From positions 2,673,501 through 2,737,500 of the forward strand of contig NC_012491.1 in the NCBI RefSeq assembly GCF_000010165.1: 64,000 nt of DNA. Direction: 5' to 3'. The translations under genes and the position numbers were made by a program. This DNA is from Brevibacillus brevis NBRC 100599. Lineage in GTDB: Bacteria > Bacillota > Bacilli > Brevibacillales > Brevibacillaceae. Under the pieces are notes generated by a model. That model was not told where the DNA came from. It made no database searches and saw only the letters and a program-made list of their open reading frames with translations. Shown here one piece after another: positions 42,008-52,782 of the stretch. The stretch's first letter is position 1. Each line of letters starts with the position of its first letter.

Positions 42008-43588
42008 TTGAAAAAGAAGGTAGGTATAACCACTTGCTCCGCATTACTCTTGCTAGCTGCTGCTTTGGGCGGATGTTCGGGTAAGTCGGCAGACACAAGC
42101 ACACAGGCAAATCCGCAATCGAAGACAGAAGCGCAAGCTCCGGCAAAAAATGAACTTACACTTGGTGTGAATGGAGATCCGCACTCTTGGGATCCGATTG
42201 ATACGTTTTTACTTGATTGGAGTACGGTAGCAACCTCTGTATTTGAAGGCTTAGTCGAGCGTACCACTGACTTGAAAATCCAGCCAGGACTCGCTGAATC
42301 GTGGGAGTTCAAGGATGACAAGACACTTCAGTTTAAACTTCGTAAAGGAGTTACCTTCCACAACGGCGAGCCATTCAACGCGGAAGCAGTGAAATTTACA
42401 TTTGATCGCCTGCTTGGTGAAGAAGGGAAAAAAGGACCACAGCAAGCGAACTATGCTTCGATTGACCGTGTAGAAGTGGTAGACGAGTTTACAGTCAACA
42501 TGATTCTCAAGGAAAAAGATCCTGTACTCCTTACAAAGCTGGCAGGTTATGGCGGTGTGATCGTTCCGCCTAAGTATTACAAGGAAAAAGGGGACGAGTA
42601 CTTTAACACGCATCCAGTAGGTACGGGTCCTTTCAAAATGGATAGCTATGAAAAAGATAACAAGGTTGTACTGGTGAAAAACGAAAGCTATTGGAAGCAA
42701 GGTCAACCGAAGCTGGAAAAAGTAACGTTCCGTTTTATTCCAGAAGCAACTACACGTCTAGCTGAAATGCAAACAGGTGCGATCGACATTATGAAAAAAG
42801 TCGAGATTAGCCAAACAGAATCCATCAAGGGCATGTCTGATCTTGAACTGATGCAAGTCGGGTCGCCAACCGTTTATTCGATTCGATTTAATACATCGAT
42901 GAAGCCAGTTGACAATGTAAAAGTCCGTGAAGCGATTGCTTACGCCATTGATGCAGACTTGATTATCGAAACGCTGCTCGGCGGATATGGTAAGCGGGTC
43001 AATTCCTTCCAAAGCGATATGTCTTTCGGCTATGATCCTAACCTGCCATTACGTAATTATGATCCAGAAAAAGCAAAACAACTGCTTGCAGAAGCAGGTG
43101 TGAAGGAAGGAACTGAGCTTGATCTCTTCCTCCCGGGTACAGATGCAACGTTTAAAGAGGTAGCACAAGCGATCGAAATGCAATTAGGCCAAGTCGGTCT
43201 CAAGGTGAAGCTGAATCTGGTGGACGCCTCCACATTTACTTCTGACCTCATCCCGAAAGGAAAAGCAGGACATATGTACCGGAATGGCTGGGGTGGATGG
43301 ACGCTCGACTTTGATAATACTGCCTATCTGATGTATCACAAAGGCGAGTTCTGGAACCCTGATTTCTATGACGAAAAAGTAGAGGAGCTCTTGAAAACAG
43401 AACGCTCCACGTTTGACCAAGAAAAGCGTATGGCAGCATTTAAAGAGCTGAATCAACGCCTGTATGAGCTAGTCCCAGATGTACCGCTCTATCAAACGAT
43501 CAACCTGTGGGCAGTAAACAAACGAGTAAAAGGCTTCCAACCTCCGACAGATGAACGTATCGATTTGCGCGAAGCATCGGTTGAATAA
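42008..43588 (+). CDS. peptide-binding lipoprotein (SBP family 5)
   Basis: 526 residues from TTG at 42008, behind AAAGGGGGA; upstream in-frame codons are not part of the gene. The signal peptide ends in lipobox LGGC, and the mature protein has the SBP_bac_5 fold (NELTLGVNGDPHSWDPIDT, GLAESWEFKDDKTLQFKLRKGVTFHNGEPF, HPVGTGPFKMDSYEKDNKVVLVKN). It delivers peptides to the permeases encoded downstream. The glutathione/dipeptide-binding type is likely; exact ligand unknown. Confidence 0.94.
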   Translation: MKKKVGITTCSALLLLAAALGGCSGKSADTSTQANPQSKTEAQAPAKNELTLGVNGDPHSWDPIDTFLLDWSTVATSVFEGLVERTTDLKIQPGLAESWEFKDDKTLQFKLRKGVTFHNGEPFNAEAVKFTFDRLLGEEGKKGPQQANYASIDRVEVVDEFTVNMILKEKDPVLLTKLAGYGGVIVPPKYYKEKGDEYFNTHPVGTGPFKMDSYEKDNKVVLVKNESYWKQGQPKLEKVTFRFIPEATTRLAEMQTGAIDIMKKVEISQTESIKGMSDLELMQVGSPTVYSIRFNTSMKPVDNVKVREAIAYAIDADLIIETLLGGYGKRVNSFQSDMSFGYDPNLPLRNYDPEKAKQLLAEAGVKEGTELDLFLPGTDATFKEVAQAIEMQLGQVGLKVKLNLVDASTFTSDLIPKGKAGHMYRNGWGGWTLDFDNTAYLMYHKGEFWNPDFYDEKVEELLKTERSTFDQEKRMAAFKELNQRLYELVPDVPLYQTINLWAVNKRVKGFQPPTDERIDLREASVE

Positions 43589-43603
43589 GGAAAGTTTTGA
43601 ACA

Positions 43604-43642
43604 GGGGGAGTAGAAGATGTCTCTTCTATTCCCTTCATTTTT
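43604..43642 (+). terminator. intercistronic attenuator after the binding-protein gene
   Basis: GGGAGTAGAAG pairs with CTTCTATTCCC, then TTCATTTTT. A leaky terminator here would keep binding protein more abundant than permeases, a common arrangement. Confidence 0.65.
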
Positions 43643-43659
43643 GATAAAGGAGGAGCGGG

Positions 43660-44595
43660 ATGGCAGCCTTTTTAATTAGACGTCTACTACATAGTGTTTT
43701 TGTCGTTCTTGCTATTACTCTTGTCATTTTTGTCCTGGTGCGAATGACTGGCGACCCAGTATCGATCATGTTTCAAGCAGGAGAGCCTACCAAAGAGGCA
43801 ATTACTGAGCTTCGGAAAAATCTCGGTCTGGACGAGCCCGTTTATGTACAGTTCGGGCTTTATTTAAAAGATATGTTTACCGGTAACTTTGGCACCTCGT
43901 TCCGAACAGGTGAGAGCGTGATCGACATGATGAATGAGAAGATGGGAGCAACTTTGCTGCTTGCCTTCGGGGGAATGTTTGTCGCTTTGTTGATTGCGAT
44001 TCCAGTAGGGATCATTTCCGCTGTTTACAGAGGCAGCGTAGCTGACTTTTTCGGACGCATTTTTTCATTGCTAGGAATTTCTTTTCCTAACTTTTGGTTA
44101 GGGATTATGTTAATCATCATATTTGCCGTTAAGCTGGGCTGGTTTCCTGCTTCTGGTTATGAAGGTCTGGAGTATTTGGTTCTGCCTTCCGTCGCACTCG
44201 GACTCATCTTGTCAGGAATTTTGGCTCGATTAGTACGCTCTTCCATGCTGGAGGTAATGAATCAGCAATATATCAATACGGCCCGTTCCAAAGGGATCAA
44301 GGAATGGCTTGTCATCATCAAGCATGGCTTGCGAAACGCATTAATCCCAACGGTAACCTTTATTGGATTGCAATTTGGTACGTTGTTGGGCGGTACCGTG
44401 ATTATTGAGCAAGTTTTTTCATGGCCAGGTATCGGGCGTATGCTGATTGATGCGATATCGCAACGTGACTTTCCCGTGATTCAAGGCTCTGTCATTATCT
44501 TGTCTTTTTTGATGATCTTCGTGAATTTGTTGGTTGATCTCAGTTATGGCTTTATTGATCCACGTATTAGGCAGGGAGGAGGAAAAAGCGAATGA
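43660..44595 (+). CDS. peptide ABC permease, DppB type
   Basis: 311 residues, six membrane helices; starts MAAFLIRRLLHSVFVVLAITLVIFVLVRMTGDP as in DppB. The inner-membrane EAA loop is seen as NTARSKGIKEWLVIIKHGLRNALIP. AAGGAGG precedes the ATG and its end overlaps the next gene by 4 bases. Confidence 0.95.
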   Translation: MAAFLIRRLLHSVFVVLAITLVIFVLVRMTGDPVSIMFQAGEPTKEAITELRKNLGLDEPVYVQFGLYLKDMFTGNFGTSFRTGESVIDMMNEKMGATLLLAFGGMFVALLIAIPVGIISAVYRGSVADFFGRIFSLLGISFPNFWLGIMLIIIFAVKLGWFPASGYEGLEYLVLPSVALGLILSGILARLVRSSMLEVMNQQYINTARSKGIKEWLVIIKHGLRNALIPTVTFIGLQFGTLLGGTVIIEQVFSWPGIGRMLIDAISQRDFPVIQGSVIILSFLMIFVNLLVDLSYGFIDPRIRQGGGKSE

Positions 44596-45503
44596 CGACA
44601 GCGACGGTTCCAAACAATCAGACCAATCTACCAATCAAAAAACGTGGAAAATGGAGCAAGATGGGCAGAAGATTCGCTCGAAATCCGTGGGCAATGACGG
44701 GGATGTTCTTGCTTATGCTTGCCGTCGTATCCGCACTTTTTGCACCGGTAATTGCGCCATCCACTCCTGATAAAGCTGATTTGCGTGCACGGTTGGTTGC
44801 TCCCTCGTGGATGGACGATACGGGGAAATCCGAGCATTTGCTGGGTACGGATCAGGTAGGACGTGACTTACTGAGCCGAATCATTTACGGAGCGCGAATA
44901 TCGTTATTGGTTGGTGTCGTATCCGTACTGATTTCCTTAGTTATCGGGGTGATTCTGGGCCTCATCGCAGGCTTTTACGGGCGCTGGGTAGATGATCTGC
45001 TAATGCGCTTGGCAGATGTACAGCTGGCATTCCCTTTCATTTTGTTTGCGATTATCGTCATGACGGTTTTTGGGGCAGGTTTATGGAAGCTCATACTTGT
45101 TCTGGGGATCAGTAACTGGGTAGGCTTTGCACGACTGGTTCGAGGACAGGTCATGAGTGTAAAAGAAATGGAATACGTTCAGGCTGCCAAAGCTATCGGG
45201 GCTACGAATTTGCGGATCATCAGAAAACATGTCCTGCCAAACGTCTCTTCTTCGATCATCGTATTGGCAACGTTAAATGTAGCAACCAACATTTTGTTGG
45301 AAGCATCGTTGACGTTTATTGGATTGGGTGTAGACCCTTCGATTCCTACATGGGGCGGCATGCTGGCAGACGGTCGCAACTATCTGGAGACGGCATGGTG
45401 GGTTGCTACTTTCCCTGGCATCGCTATTATGATTACGGTGTTTGGAATTAACCTGCTGGGCGATTGGCTGCGTGATGAGCTAGATCCAAATCTGCGCGTG
45501 TAA
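44592..45503 (+). CDS. peptide ABC permease, DppC type
   Basis: 303 residues: an N-terminal cytoplasmic tail, the OppC N-terminal helix (GMFLLMLAVVSALFAPVIAP), LLGTDQVGRDLLSRIIYGARISL and the EAA loop QAAKAIGATNLRIIRKHVLPN. Forms the channel with the DppB-type protein. ATGA overlap with the previous gene; the giant M14 gene starts 12 bases later. Confidence 0.95.
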   Translation: MTTATVPNNQTNLPIKKRGKWSKMGRRFARNPWAMTGMFLLMLAVVSALFAPVIAPSTPDKADLRARLVAPSWMDDTGKSEHLLGTDQVGRDLLSRIIYGARISLLVGVVSVLISLVIGVILGLIAGFYGRWVDDLLMRLADVQLAFPFILFAIIVMTVFGAGLWKLILVLGISNWVGFARLVRGQVMSVKEMEYVQAAKAIGATNLRIIRKHVLPNVSSSIIVLATLNVATNILLEASLTFIGLGVDPSIPTWGGMLADGRNYLETAWWVATFPGIAIMITVFGINLLGDWLRDELDPNLRV

Positions 45504-45515
45504 GGGGGCTAACCA

Positions 45516-48500
45516 ATGAGAGGGCTAGGTGATATTTTTACAACGAAAGGGTTAGTTGCGGACCGAAACAATGACGGTGTAGCTGATTCGTTGTCTGTTT
45601 CCTTCTGTTTTCAAACGGGAATCGTCGTAGAAGGATTCATTGATTTTTGTGCCCGATTAGGCCTTGAAACAAGTGAGCTGGATCTGCCCTCCATTCGTAT
45701 GGAAGATTCACCGATGGTCGCTAGCAGCACGAAAAGCGGTGAGTGGCTTTGCACAGTATGTATCGAGCCATCCTGCGACGTGGATGATGCGTCATGCACT
45801 CTCGATCCAGGGAACAATCGAATTGCTTTCGTTGGTGGAAGCGAAGAGAGTCTTAGCCGATTACTGCGCTGGATGGCGGCATATTGGACAGATGCAGCAC
45901 CTGAAACGGCTTCGCTCGGTGACATTGAAAGGATTCGTTGTTCTTTACATGAAGTTCAACTGTACGTTTCTGCGGATGTTTCACCTGTCTGTCAAATTGC
46001 GATACCTCAGTATGCACTGATGAGCTCGCATGAGGGAAGCCCTATCGTAGAGAGACCAACTCCACTTGATAGTCTGACAGAGCTTTGGACAACGGCAGGG
46101 TTCTATCAAGCAGGGCGTACGGATTTAACGAGTCGGACAGATGTATTTTTTACAGGGCTCCAAACTGCAGAGGCGGTTATGTCTGCCGCCCGCTTTGCAG
46201 CTCGGATTGGTCTTGCCTCGACCGGGATACATTTCCCGCTCACAGGAGAAGCAGATCGGATTGCGGAGCTCACTTTTTCCTTACACATGAATGGTGAAGC
46301 ACCTCTAGCAAGTGGAGTGGTCGAGGTAATCCCAGACCCTAAAGAAAAGACAACAAGGGTCATCCAGCTTTCAGGGGGAGGACAAGCGATTGTTGCGGCG
46401 CTTGATTATTTCGGGACGGCCACTCCGCACCGACTCGGGGGGACTTTTGGTGCATGGGAAGAATCAGACGAGCAAAAAGGGAAGGAATTCCCGTTATTTT
46501 TAGAGAAAACCTGGAAAGACCAGGGCGAACGAAATGAGATAGAACAGTTGTTTCATGAGCAGTTGATCGCGATTGTTAGTCAAAAGGAGACGGCCGGGCG
46601 CTTATCCTCTCCGCTCGTGGTCACTGCGTTTTTGTCAGAACCAAAAGAGATTCGACGTGCGTTGGAGCGATGCTGGAGGAACGCAATCACGGAGCTGCTT
46701 CCGGATAACGATAGTACGGTACATATTCACTCTGCTTTTAAACCAGGTTTGTGCTGGATAAAAGAAACGATTTTGCCGTCTCTTGTACGTACAGGGGAAC
46801 GTGTAGAACGAATGTTGATCTCTTTCCAACGAGAAGAGAGAGAAGGCGGAATGGAGCTTTCTCATCGATGGCTTCAAGAATTATACCCAGTAGATCAGTT
46901 GTTGGAAAAAGAATTGGGCTTGTCCTTGTCGCAAGTATTATTCGTAATGGATGAGAACCTACCGACTACTTACCGAGTCGAGGCTTGGGGAGTCGGGCTT
47001 GCGCACTTAGGTACATGGAATTTAGACGTACCTGTATCCACAGTGACGTATGCCGACGAGCAAAGTCGAGCTTATCCAACTACGTCAGGACTCTTCTTCT
47101 CCTATGGAACGACAAAAGAACAAATCTTGGTTCCGACGGATCGAGAGAGGTTTTGGCAATTCTATACGCAGCAGTTTTTACCTGAGTTGACGGAAGGATT
47201 GTTATGTAAACAAAATGAACCGTATCAAGGAAACAGTCCGCTCTTTCATTCGATAGAGGTAAACGTCACGATGAGTGAACAGGAAGAACGGCTAGACATA
47301 GACGAAGAAACAATATCGTCGTTAGAAGCGTTGCATGAAGATATTTATTTTTATACGCTGGACTACTATGCGTATTTGGGTGAAAGAAAAACGGGAGTGG
47401 CGTGGAATTCTCCTGGGGCGGTACGACCATTTGTAAAGGTCAAACCAGCAAGCTCTCCAGTGGCAACCATTCGCGTAAAAGAATATAAAGAAGAACAAGC
47501 TTTCTCTATCAAAACGACTCATTTATACTTCGAGGCAGAGCAATCTGCTCTTGTAAAAGCACGCATCCTGAGAACGAACGAAAAGAGTAGCAGCATCGAA
47601 GAACGGAAGCTTCCTTTTCTACACCGAAACCATCATCCAGATATGGGAGAATGGGCAGAGCTGGCTACACATCCGTCTGTGCATATCTGGGAAGTAGAGA
47701 AATCGTTTGAAGGACGGCCGATTTTTGCAGTGGAAGTAACAGCACCCCAGACATCCACTTACGTATCAACTCACAAGCTATCTCTGTATAAACCAACCAT
47801 TTTGCTCGAAACCGGACATCATCCAAACGAGGTTTCCAGTATGCCTGCTGCACGTGAGCTGGTGGCAGAGCTCATAACCGAAAAAAGGGATTGGCTTACT
47901 CGTTTCAATCTGGTCGTGATTCCATTTGCCAATCCGGATGGGATCGCACTTCATCAAGAGCTCGTCAAAGATAATCCATTTTGGAAGCATCATGCTGCCC
48001 GTTATAATGCCGTTGGATTAGAGTATACCAATCACCGTTTTCAGCCGAGTGTTTTTGGCGAATCGCGGGTAGTTCCCCACCTGTTTTATCGCTGGATGCC
48101 GGATGTGATTATTGATGATCACGGAATTCCTTCGCATGAATGGACACAACCATTCGCTGGGTACAATAGCCCGCCGAGATTCCCTGTATCTTATTGGATG
48201 CCGATCTCACTCTTTTACGGAATTGGCCGCGAGATGGACCGATCTGACTATCCTCATCATGCTGTCGCTCTTGATACAATTCAAAAGGCAGCCGAGGAAG
48301 GGCTGAGACATCATCCGCGCCTGTGGAACAAAAATAAACGCTTTATCGACCGCTACATTCGGTATGGACATAACTGGGAGCCCACCATTTTCCCATTGCC
48401 TACTGATCAAAATTTCTTGTTTTATCGTTGGCCTACAAAGCTGAACAGAACCTCTCCTTCCTTACTCTCTCGTTTTCCTGAATGGGTGACGCTTGATTTA

Positions 48501-48716
48501 ATAACGGAAGCGGCTGATGAGACGGTCGCGGGAGGAGCGTTACGAGATTGCATCGAAACGCATAAGATTTTCAATCGTGCTGTCATGGAGTGTGTGGCAT
48601 CCAGCCCACGGCGTGTTTCGCGACAGTATGGACAAGACCATATTCGACTCTCACGAATGAGACCGATGCGGATCGGAGGAGACAATTATGAAGACCATTT
48701 TAGTAACAGGGTTTGA
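45516..48716 (+). CDS. 1066-residue M14-type metallocarboxypeptidase with unknown N-terminal region
   Basis: No signal peptide, so cytoplasmic. An NNDGVAD acidic loop occurs at about 18-24 and the first about 700 residues match no domain I recognise. The C-terminal 300 residues carry M14 features: His769 and Glu772 in [12 protein letters not shown], His869 in [12 protein letters not shown], and candidate catalytic Glu998 in LITEAADET. Ordinary M14 enzymes have 300-450 residues. It lies in the peptide-uptake operon and its end overlaps pcp by 29 bases, so translation is coupled. Probable role: removal of residues from imported peptides before or after pyroglutamyl cleavage. Ribosome site GGGGGC is weak but well spaced. 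Confidence 0.85.
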   Translation: MRGLGDIFTTKGLVADRNNDGVADSLSVSFCFQTGIVVEGFIDFCARLGLETSELDLPSIRMEDSPMVASSTKSGEWLCTVCIEPSCDVDDASCTLDPGNNRIAFVGGSEESLSRLLRWMAAYWTDAAPETASLGDIERIRCSLHEVQLYVSADVSPVCQIAIPQYALMSSHEGSPIVERPTPLDSLTELWTTAGFYQAGRTDLTSRTDVFFTGLQTAEAVMSAARFAARIGLASTGIHFPLTGEADRIAELTFSLHMNGEAPLASGVVEVIPDPKEKTTRVIQLSGGGQAIVAALDYFGTATPHRLGGTFGAWEESDEQKGKEFPLFLEKTWKDQGERNEIEQLFHEQLIAIVSQKETAGRLSSPLVVTAFLSEPKEIRRALERCWRNAITELLPDNDSTVHIHSAFKPGLCWIKETILPSLVRTGERVERMLISFQREEREGGMELSHRWLQELYPVDQLLEKELGLSLSQVLFVMDENLPTTYRVEAWGVGLAHLGTWNLDVPVSTVTYADEQSRAYPTTSGLFFSYGTTKEQILVPTDRERFWQFYTQQFLPELTEGLLCKQNEPYQGNSPLFHSIEVNVTMSEQEERLDIDEETISSLEALHEDIYFYTLDYYAYLGERKTGVAWNSPGAVRPFVKVKPASSPVATIRVKEYKEEQAFSIKTTHLYFEAEQSALVKARILRTNEKSSSIEERKLPFLHRNHHPDMGEWAELATHPSVHIWEVEKSFEGRPIFAVEVTAPQTSTYVSTHKLSLYKPTILLETGHHPNEVSSMPAARELVAELITEKRDWLTRFNLVVIPFANPDGIALHQELVKDNPFWKHHAARYNAVGLEYTNHRFQPSVFGESRVVPHLFYRWMPDVIIDDHGIPSHEWTQPFAGYNSPPRFPVSYWMPISLFYGIGREMDRSDYPHHAVALDTIQKAAEEGLRHHPRLWNKNKRFIDRYIRYGHNWEPTIFPLPTDQNFLFYRWPTKLNRTSPSLLSRFPEWVTLDLITEAADETVAGGALRDCIETHKIFNRAVMECVASSPRRVSRQYGQDHIRLSRMRPMRIGGDNYEDHFSNRV

Positions 48717-49335
48717 TCCTTTTGGTGGAGAAATAGTTAACCCTGCTTGGGAATCGGTAAAAGAACTGGGAAAAATCGAGTCTGATTTGTATAAAGTAGA
48801 GCTACGCCAAATTCCTACCGTTTTTGAAAAATCGATCGAACATCTGTATGCAGCGATAGAAGAAACGAAACCGGACATCGTGTTATGTATCGGTCAAGCA
48901 GGTGGACGAGGAGATATTGCGGTTGAGCGTGTAGCGATTAACGTTAATGACGCTCGAATCCCGGATAATGAAGGAAATCAGCCGATTGATACACCGATCA
49001 GGGAAAACGGTCCTACTGGCTACTGGTCTACATTGCCAATCAAAGCGATTGTCCATGAGTTAAAACAAAAAGGAATTCCGGCTTCCATATCGCAGACGGC
49101 GGGTACCTATGTGTGCAACCATCTTTTTTATGGATTGATGCATTACCTTGCTGAGAAAAAAGCTTCCGTACGCGGAGGGTTCATCCATATCCCTTATTTG
49201 CCTGAACAGGCAGCAAGGCAAGCAGATCAGCCAAGCATGGCATTGGAAACAATTGTAAAAGGCTTGCAATTGGCAATCGAGACGACGATATCTCATGACC
49301 GGGATATTGTCATGGAAGGCGGACAAATTAGCTGA
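48688..49335 (+). CDS. pcp: pyroglutamyl-peptidase I
   Basis: 215 residues of the C15 family. The catalytic triad is present: Glu80 in AVERVAIN, Cys143 in [12 protein letters not shown] and His167 in [11 protein letters not shown]. The N-terminal [16 protein letters not shown] is the family signature. It removes N-terminal pyroglutamate (5-oxoproline) from peptides. GGAGGAG sits inside the end of the M14 gene, so the two are translationally coupled. Its product is the substrate of the PxpABC enzyme encoded next. Confidence 0.96.
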   Translation: MKTILVTGFDPFGGEIVNPAWESVKELGKIESDLYKVELRQIPTVFEKSIEHLYAAIEETKPDIVLCIGQAGGRGDIAVERVAINVNDARIPDNEGNQPIDTPIRENGPTGYWSTLPIKAIVHELKQKGIPASISQTAGTYVCNHLFYGLMHYLAEKKASVRGGFIHIPYLPEQAARQADQPSMALETIVKGLQLAIETTISHDRDIVMEGGQIS

Positions 49336-49405
49336 GCAGGAGGAGAAACCCTCCTCCCTTCCATTCATGTGGCAGTGCCGATATTCGAAAATGGAGGGAA
49401 AAACG

Positions 49406-50113
49406 TTGCCTAGATATGAATTCTCTCCTCTTGGGGACTCGGGTGTCATGGTCAAACTAGGAGAGGTTATCGATCAACAGACCCATGAGAAGGTCATCCT
49501 ATTCTCTGAATACCTACAGGAGCATCCTTTCCCCGGGATGATCGAATCTGTACCTGGCTTTACGACTGTTACAGTCTATTACGATCCGATTACTCTGTTC
49601 GATCCACTTGATGATATTTTGCCATACGATCGTACCGTTGCTATTCTTGAGCAAATGTCGCAGCAAATCTCCAGCACTCATTCTAAAGAGTACAGACTGG
49701 TCGAAATTCCGGTTTGTTATGGTGGGAGCTTTGGTCCAGATCTGGAGGTAGTCGCCAAACAAAATGGTCTTAGTATAGAGGAAGTGATTTCGATCCATTC
49801 GACAACAGAGTACCTGGTGTACATGATCGGATTTGCTCCCGGCTTTCCGTATCTCGGTGGAATGGATGAGCGACTGGCCACACCGCGACGTTCCTCGCCA
49901 CGACTATCTATTCCGATGGGGAGTGTAGGGATCGGAGGATTGCAAACAGGTATTTATTCGATAGAGAGCCCAGGTGGATGGCAAATTATCGGAAGAACAC
50001 CACTGCGCTTATTTCAGGCAGGTGAAAGTTCTCCAAGTCTCTTGTGCGCTGGTGATAAAGTTCGCTTCCGTCCTATCTCCGAGAGGGAATACGATAACGG
50101 GGAGAAGGTGTAA
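49406..50113 (+). CDS. pxpB: 5-oxoprolinase subunit PxpB (KipI family)
   Basis: 235 residues from TTG at 49406 (GGAGGGA 7-8 bases upstream); a longer in-frame reading overlaps pcp and has no ribosome site. Cyclophilin-like C-terminal domain with YMIGFAPGFPYLGGMDERLATPRR and PMGSVGIGGLQTGIYSIESPGGWQIIGRTP, as in PxpB/KipI. With PxpA and PxpC it hydrolyses 5-oxoproline to glutamate with ATP. A GGAGGAG/CCTCCTCC hairpin lies before it. Confidence 0.94.
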   Translation: MPRYEFSPLGDSGVMVKLGEVIDQQTHEKVILFSEYLQEHPFPGMIESVPGFTTVTVYYDPITLFDPLDDILPYDRTVAILEQMSQQISSTHSKEYRLVEIPVCYGGSFGPDLEVVAKQNGLSIEEVISIHSTTEYLVYMIGFAPGFPYLGGMDERLATPRRSSPRLSIPMGSVGIGGLQTGIYSIESPGGWQIIGRTPLRLFQAGESSPSLLCAGDKVRFRPISEREYDNGEKV

Positions 50114-50115
50114 TA

Positions 50116-51123
50116 GTGAGTATAGAGGTGATTACGCCAGGACTTTGCACGACCGTTCAAGATACAGGTAGATTTGGCTTTCAGCAGGTTGGGGTTAGTG
50201 TCAGTGGGGGGATGGACAGGCAAGCTGTACAGATTGCGAACATGTTAGTTGGCAATCAACAAACGGATGCGGTTCTGGAGCTGACAATGAGAGGTCCTAG
50301 CTTATTGTTTCATAAGGACATGCTCATAGCCATTTGTGGTGGTGACTTCAAAGTCACGATCAATGATAGATCCGTCTTGCCCAATCGAGCAGTCTGGATC
50401 AGGAGTGGAAGCATCTTGAAGTTTGGCCTGGCCAAGGAAGGCTGTCGCGCCTATCTCGCAGTCGCAGGCGGATGGGATGTGCCACTTGTGATGGGAAGTC
50501 GTAGTACGAATCTCCGTGGAGGCTTCGGAGGCTTTGCGGGTAGAATGCTTGCGGCAGGAGATAAGCTAGTTCAAAGCCCTCCAGGTTCATTCAGCCAATT
50601 TCTCGCTAACCAATTGGAAAAAAAGGCAGGAGCAGCTCCCTTCTACCAAGCGAATTGGTTTATTCCTTCAAGTACGTCTGTAAAAAATGGAGAAGTGGTT
50701 GTACGGGTTATACAAGGAGAGCAATTCGCGGATTTTTCAGAAAAGAGTCGTCAAAGCTTTTTCGAACAAACCTATCAAGTGTCTCCTCAATCAGACAGGA
50801 TGGGGTATCGTTTAACAGGACCGGCGCTTGAACTTACGCAGTCAATGGAACTGATCTCGGCTGCGGTCACCATTGGTACGATACAGGTTCCGCCGAACGG
50901 TCAACCTATTATCCTGATGGCAGACAGACAAACCATTGGCGGTTATCCGAAGATAGGCTATGTGCCAACGATAGATTTGCCGATCGTCGCCCAGTTGCGG
51001 CCAGGCGAAAAGATCCACTTTCAAGAGATTTCTCTGCGCGATGCTCAAAAGGAGCTTATCGAGAGGGATTCATGGATGAAGGCGATCAAGCTTGGTATAG
51101 AAGTAACCGTGGGATGGAGGTAA
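50116..51123 (+). CDS. pxpC: 5-oxoprolinase subunit PxpC (KipA family)
   Basis: 335 residues; GTG start two bases after the pxpB stop. Biotin-dependent carboxyltransferase-like fold with [55 protein letters not shown] and [13 protein letters not shown], all family marks. Acts with PxpB and PxpA. Confidence 0.94.
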   Translation: MSIEVITPGLCTTVQDTGRFGFQQVGVSVSGGMDRQAVQIANMLVGNQQTDAVLELTMRGPSLLFHKDMLIAICGGDFKVTINDRSVLPNRAVWIRSGSILKFGLAKEGCRAYLAVAGGWDVPLVMGSRSTNLRGGFGGFAGRMLAAGDKLVQSPPGSFSQFLANQLEKKAGAAPFYQANWFIPSSTSVKNGEVVVRVIQGEQFADFSEKSRQSFFEQTYQVSPQSDRMGYRLTGPALELTQSMELISAAVTIGTIQVPPNGQPIILMADRQTIGGYPKIGYVPTIDLPIVAQLRPGEKIHFQEISLRDAQKELIERDSWMKAIKLGIEVTVGWR

Positions 51124-51127
51124 AAAG

Positions 51128-51892
51128 ATGAAAACAGTAGATCTAAACTGTGATATGGGAGAGAGCTTTGGCGCTTATCAGTTGGGCAACGATCAAGAAA
51201 TTTTGTCCTATATCACCTCTGCAAATGTGGCATGTGGTTTCCACGCTGGCGATCCTGCGACGATGAGAAAAACAGTGCAAATGGCTTTGAAGGCAGGTGT
51301 GGCAATCGGTGCCCATCCCGGATTCGCTGATTTGGTCGGCTTTGGTCGCCGCAACATGGAGATTTCCCCTGAAGAGGCATACGATCTAGTCGTGTACCAA
51401 ATCGGCGCCCTGCAAGCTTTTGTTCGGGCAGAAGGGGGCGTCATGCATCATGTAAAGCCACATGGGGCCTTGTACAATATGGCAGCTACAAGACCCGCTC
51501 TGGCTGAGTCTATCGCGTTGGCTATCTATAAAGTAAATCCGGAACTAGTGTTGTATGGCTTGGCCGGAAGCGAGTTAACGCGTGCAGGGGAAAAAATCGG
51601 TCTTATCACGGCGCACGAAGTCTTTGCTGACCGTACGTATCAACAGGATGGTACACTGACACCGCGCAGTCAGCCGAATGCGATCATTTCGGACCAACAG
51701 CAATCCCTCCAGCAAGTCATTCGTATGGTAAGCGACGGACGTGTCCTGACCCAGCAAGGGGTTGATATTCCGATTCGGGCCGATTCCATTTGTATTCACG
51801 GCGACGGTGCCCATGCGTTGGCGTTCGCACAGAGCATCCGTGAAGCTTTGTCAGGAGCTGGCATTACAATCGCAGCACGTTTTGCTCGATAG
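51128..51892 (+). CDS. pxpA: 5-oxoprolinase subunit PxpA (LamB/YcsF family)
   Basis: 254 residues: [73 protein letters not shown] and [11 protein letters not shown], the typical blocks of the YcsF/PxpA barrel. It is the last gene of the operon; GGAGGT precedes the ATG and a terminator overlaps the stop codon. Confidence 0.95.
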   Translation: MKTVDLNCDMGESFGAYQLGNDQEILSYITSANVACGFHAGDPATMRKTVQMALKAGVAIGAHPGFADLVGFGRRNMEISPEEAYDLVVYQIGALQAFVRAEGGVMHHVKPHGALYNMAATRPALAESIALAIYKVNPELVLYGLAGSELTRAGEKIGLITAHEVFADRTYQQDGTLTPRSQPNAIISDQQQSLQQVIRMVSDGRVLTQQGVDIPIRADSICIHGDGAHALAFAQSIREALSGAGITIAARFAR

Positions 51893-51911
51893 ATCTCTAT
51901 CGGGCTTTTTC
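51884..51911 (+). terminator. terminator of the peptide/5-oxoproline operon
   Basis: GCTCGATAG pairs with CTATCGGGC (one G-U) around ATCT, followed by TTTTT; its 5' arm includes the pxpA stop codon. Confidence 0.85.
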
Positions 51912-52056
51912 TGTTTCCGCACTGGGAGTCTGGTATCGTGCGGTACTTTGCTTACAATTCGCTTCATTGTGAGATGACACACATAACAGCAAACCTTTTG
52001 GCTGTAGGAAGAACGAATGAAGCTGTTCGCAAAGTTACGGAACAATGGAAAAAAGA

Positions 52057-52087
52057 CAAGCTCTTCCCCTAAAACGGGAAGAGCTTG
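52057..52087 (-). terminator. terminator of the TetR gene
   Basis: Perfect 12-bp stem CAAGCTCTTCCC / GGGAAGAGCTTG; on the minus strand it is followed by TCTTTTTT. Confidence 0.85.
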
Positions 52088-52094
52088 CCGTCTT

Positions 52095-52751
52095 TTAAGC
52101 TTTATCAGGCAATAACGAGCTGACAATTAAAGACAACGTTTGCCTGTATACCGCATGCGCCGATTGCACATCTCCTAAGTGTCCTCCCATGTAAAGATGA
52201 ATGACACCATGGAGCGAAGCCCAGAATACGCGGATAACTAATTCAGTGTCATACTGGCCAGGGATGAGACCTTGTTGTTGCGCATTACTGATCACCGTCA
52301 ATAATTGCCGCATGGCGGTTACGGTACCATTTAGGCTTTCCTCGTCCGGTTTGAAATCCGCGAATGCGCCTCCGAACATCAGTTTATAATAACTGGAGTA
52401 ACGCTGCCCGAATTGCCAAAAGGCTTCGCCTAAATTCTGCAAATGCTGCGCTGGATCAGCAGCTTGCGGCGTCCTCTCTAATTCGTAAGCGAGAAGCTTA
52501 CAACCATCCAGATACAACTGCTGAGCCAAGCCCTCTTTATTGACAAACAAGTTATAAATGATTTTTGTCGAGCAACCCATTTTCTGCGATACTTTACGGA
52601 CCGTAACGGCTTCCGGTCCCTCTTCTTGCAAGATCGTTGCCGCAGCGTCAACAACGAGCTTGCGGAGATTTTCAAGATTTTGCAAGCGGGCTTCTTGGTA
52701 GGTTTTCAACACTCGTGAGTTTGCATTGGAGGAGATATCTTGATCGCTCAT
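52095..52751 (-). CDS. TetR/AcrR family repressor
   Basis: 218 residues from the ATG at 52751; two upstream Met codons have worse spacing to GAAGGTG. N-terminal TetR helix-turn-helix (VDAAATILQEEGPEAVTVRKVSQKMGCSTKIIYNLFVNKEGLAQQLY) and an all-helical C-terminal ligand domain with WQFGQRYSSYYKLMFG. Three near-identical palindromes (52783-53006) lie between it and the divergent SDR/SMP-30 genes, strongly suggesting auto- and cross-regulation. Confidence 0.92.
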   Translation of the reverse strand: MSDQDISSNANSRVLKTYQEARLQNLENLRKLVVDAAATILQEEGPEAVTVRKVSQKMGCSTKIIYNLFVNKEGLAQQLYLDGCKLLAYELERTPQAADPAQHLQNLGEAFWQFGQRYSSYYKLMFGGAFADFKPDEESLNGTVTAMRQLLTVISNAQQQGLIPGQYDTELVIRVFWASLHGVIHLYMGGHLGDVQSAHAVYRQTLSLIVSSLLPDKA

Positions 52752-52782
52752 ACTCATCACCTTCGGATACAAGTTATCATCA

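Noticed and set aside
51974-52072. 32-codon plus-strand frame MTHITANLLAVGRTNEA...KLFP
   Set aside because: No ribosome site, and the stop lies inside the terminator stem; chance frame or tiny relic.
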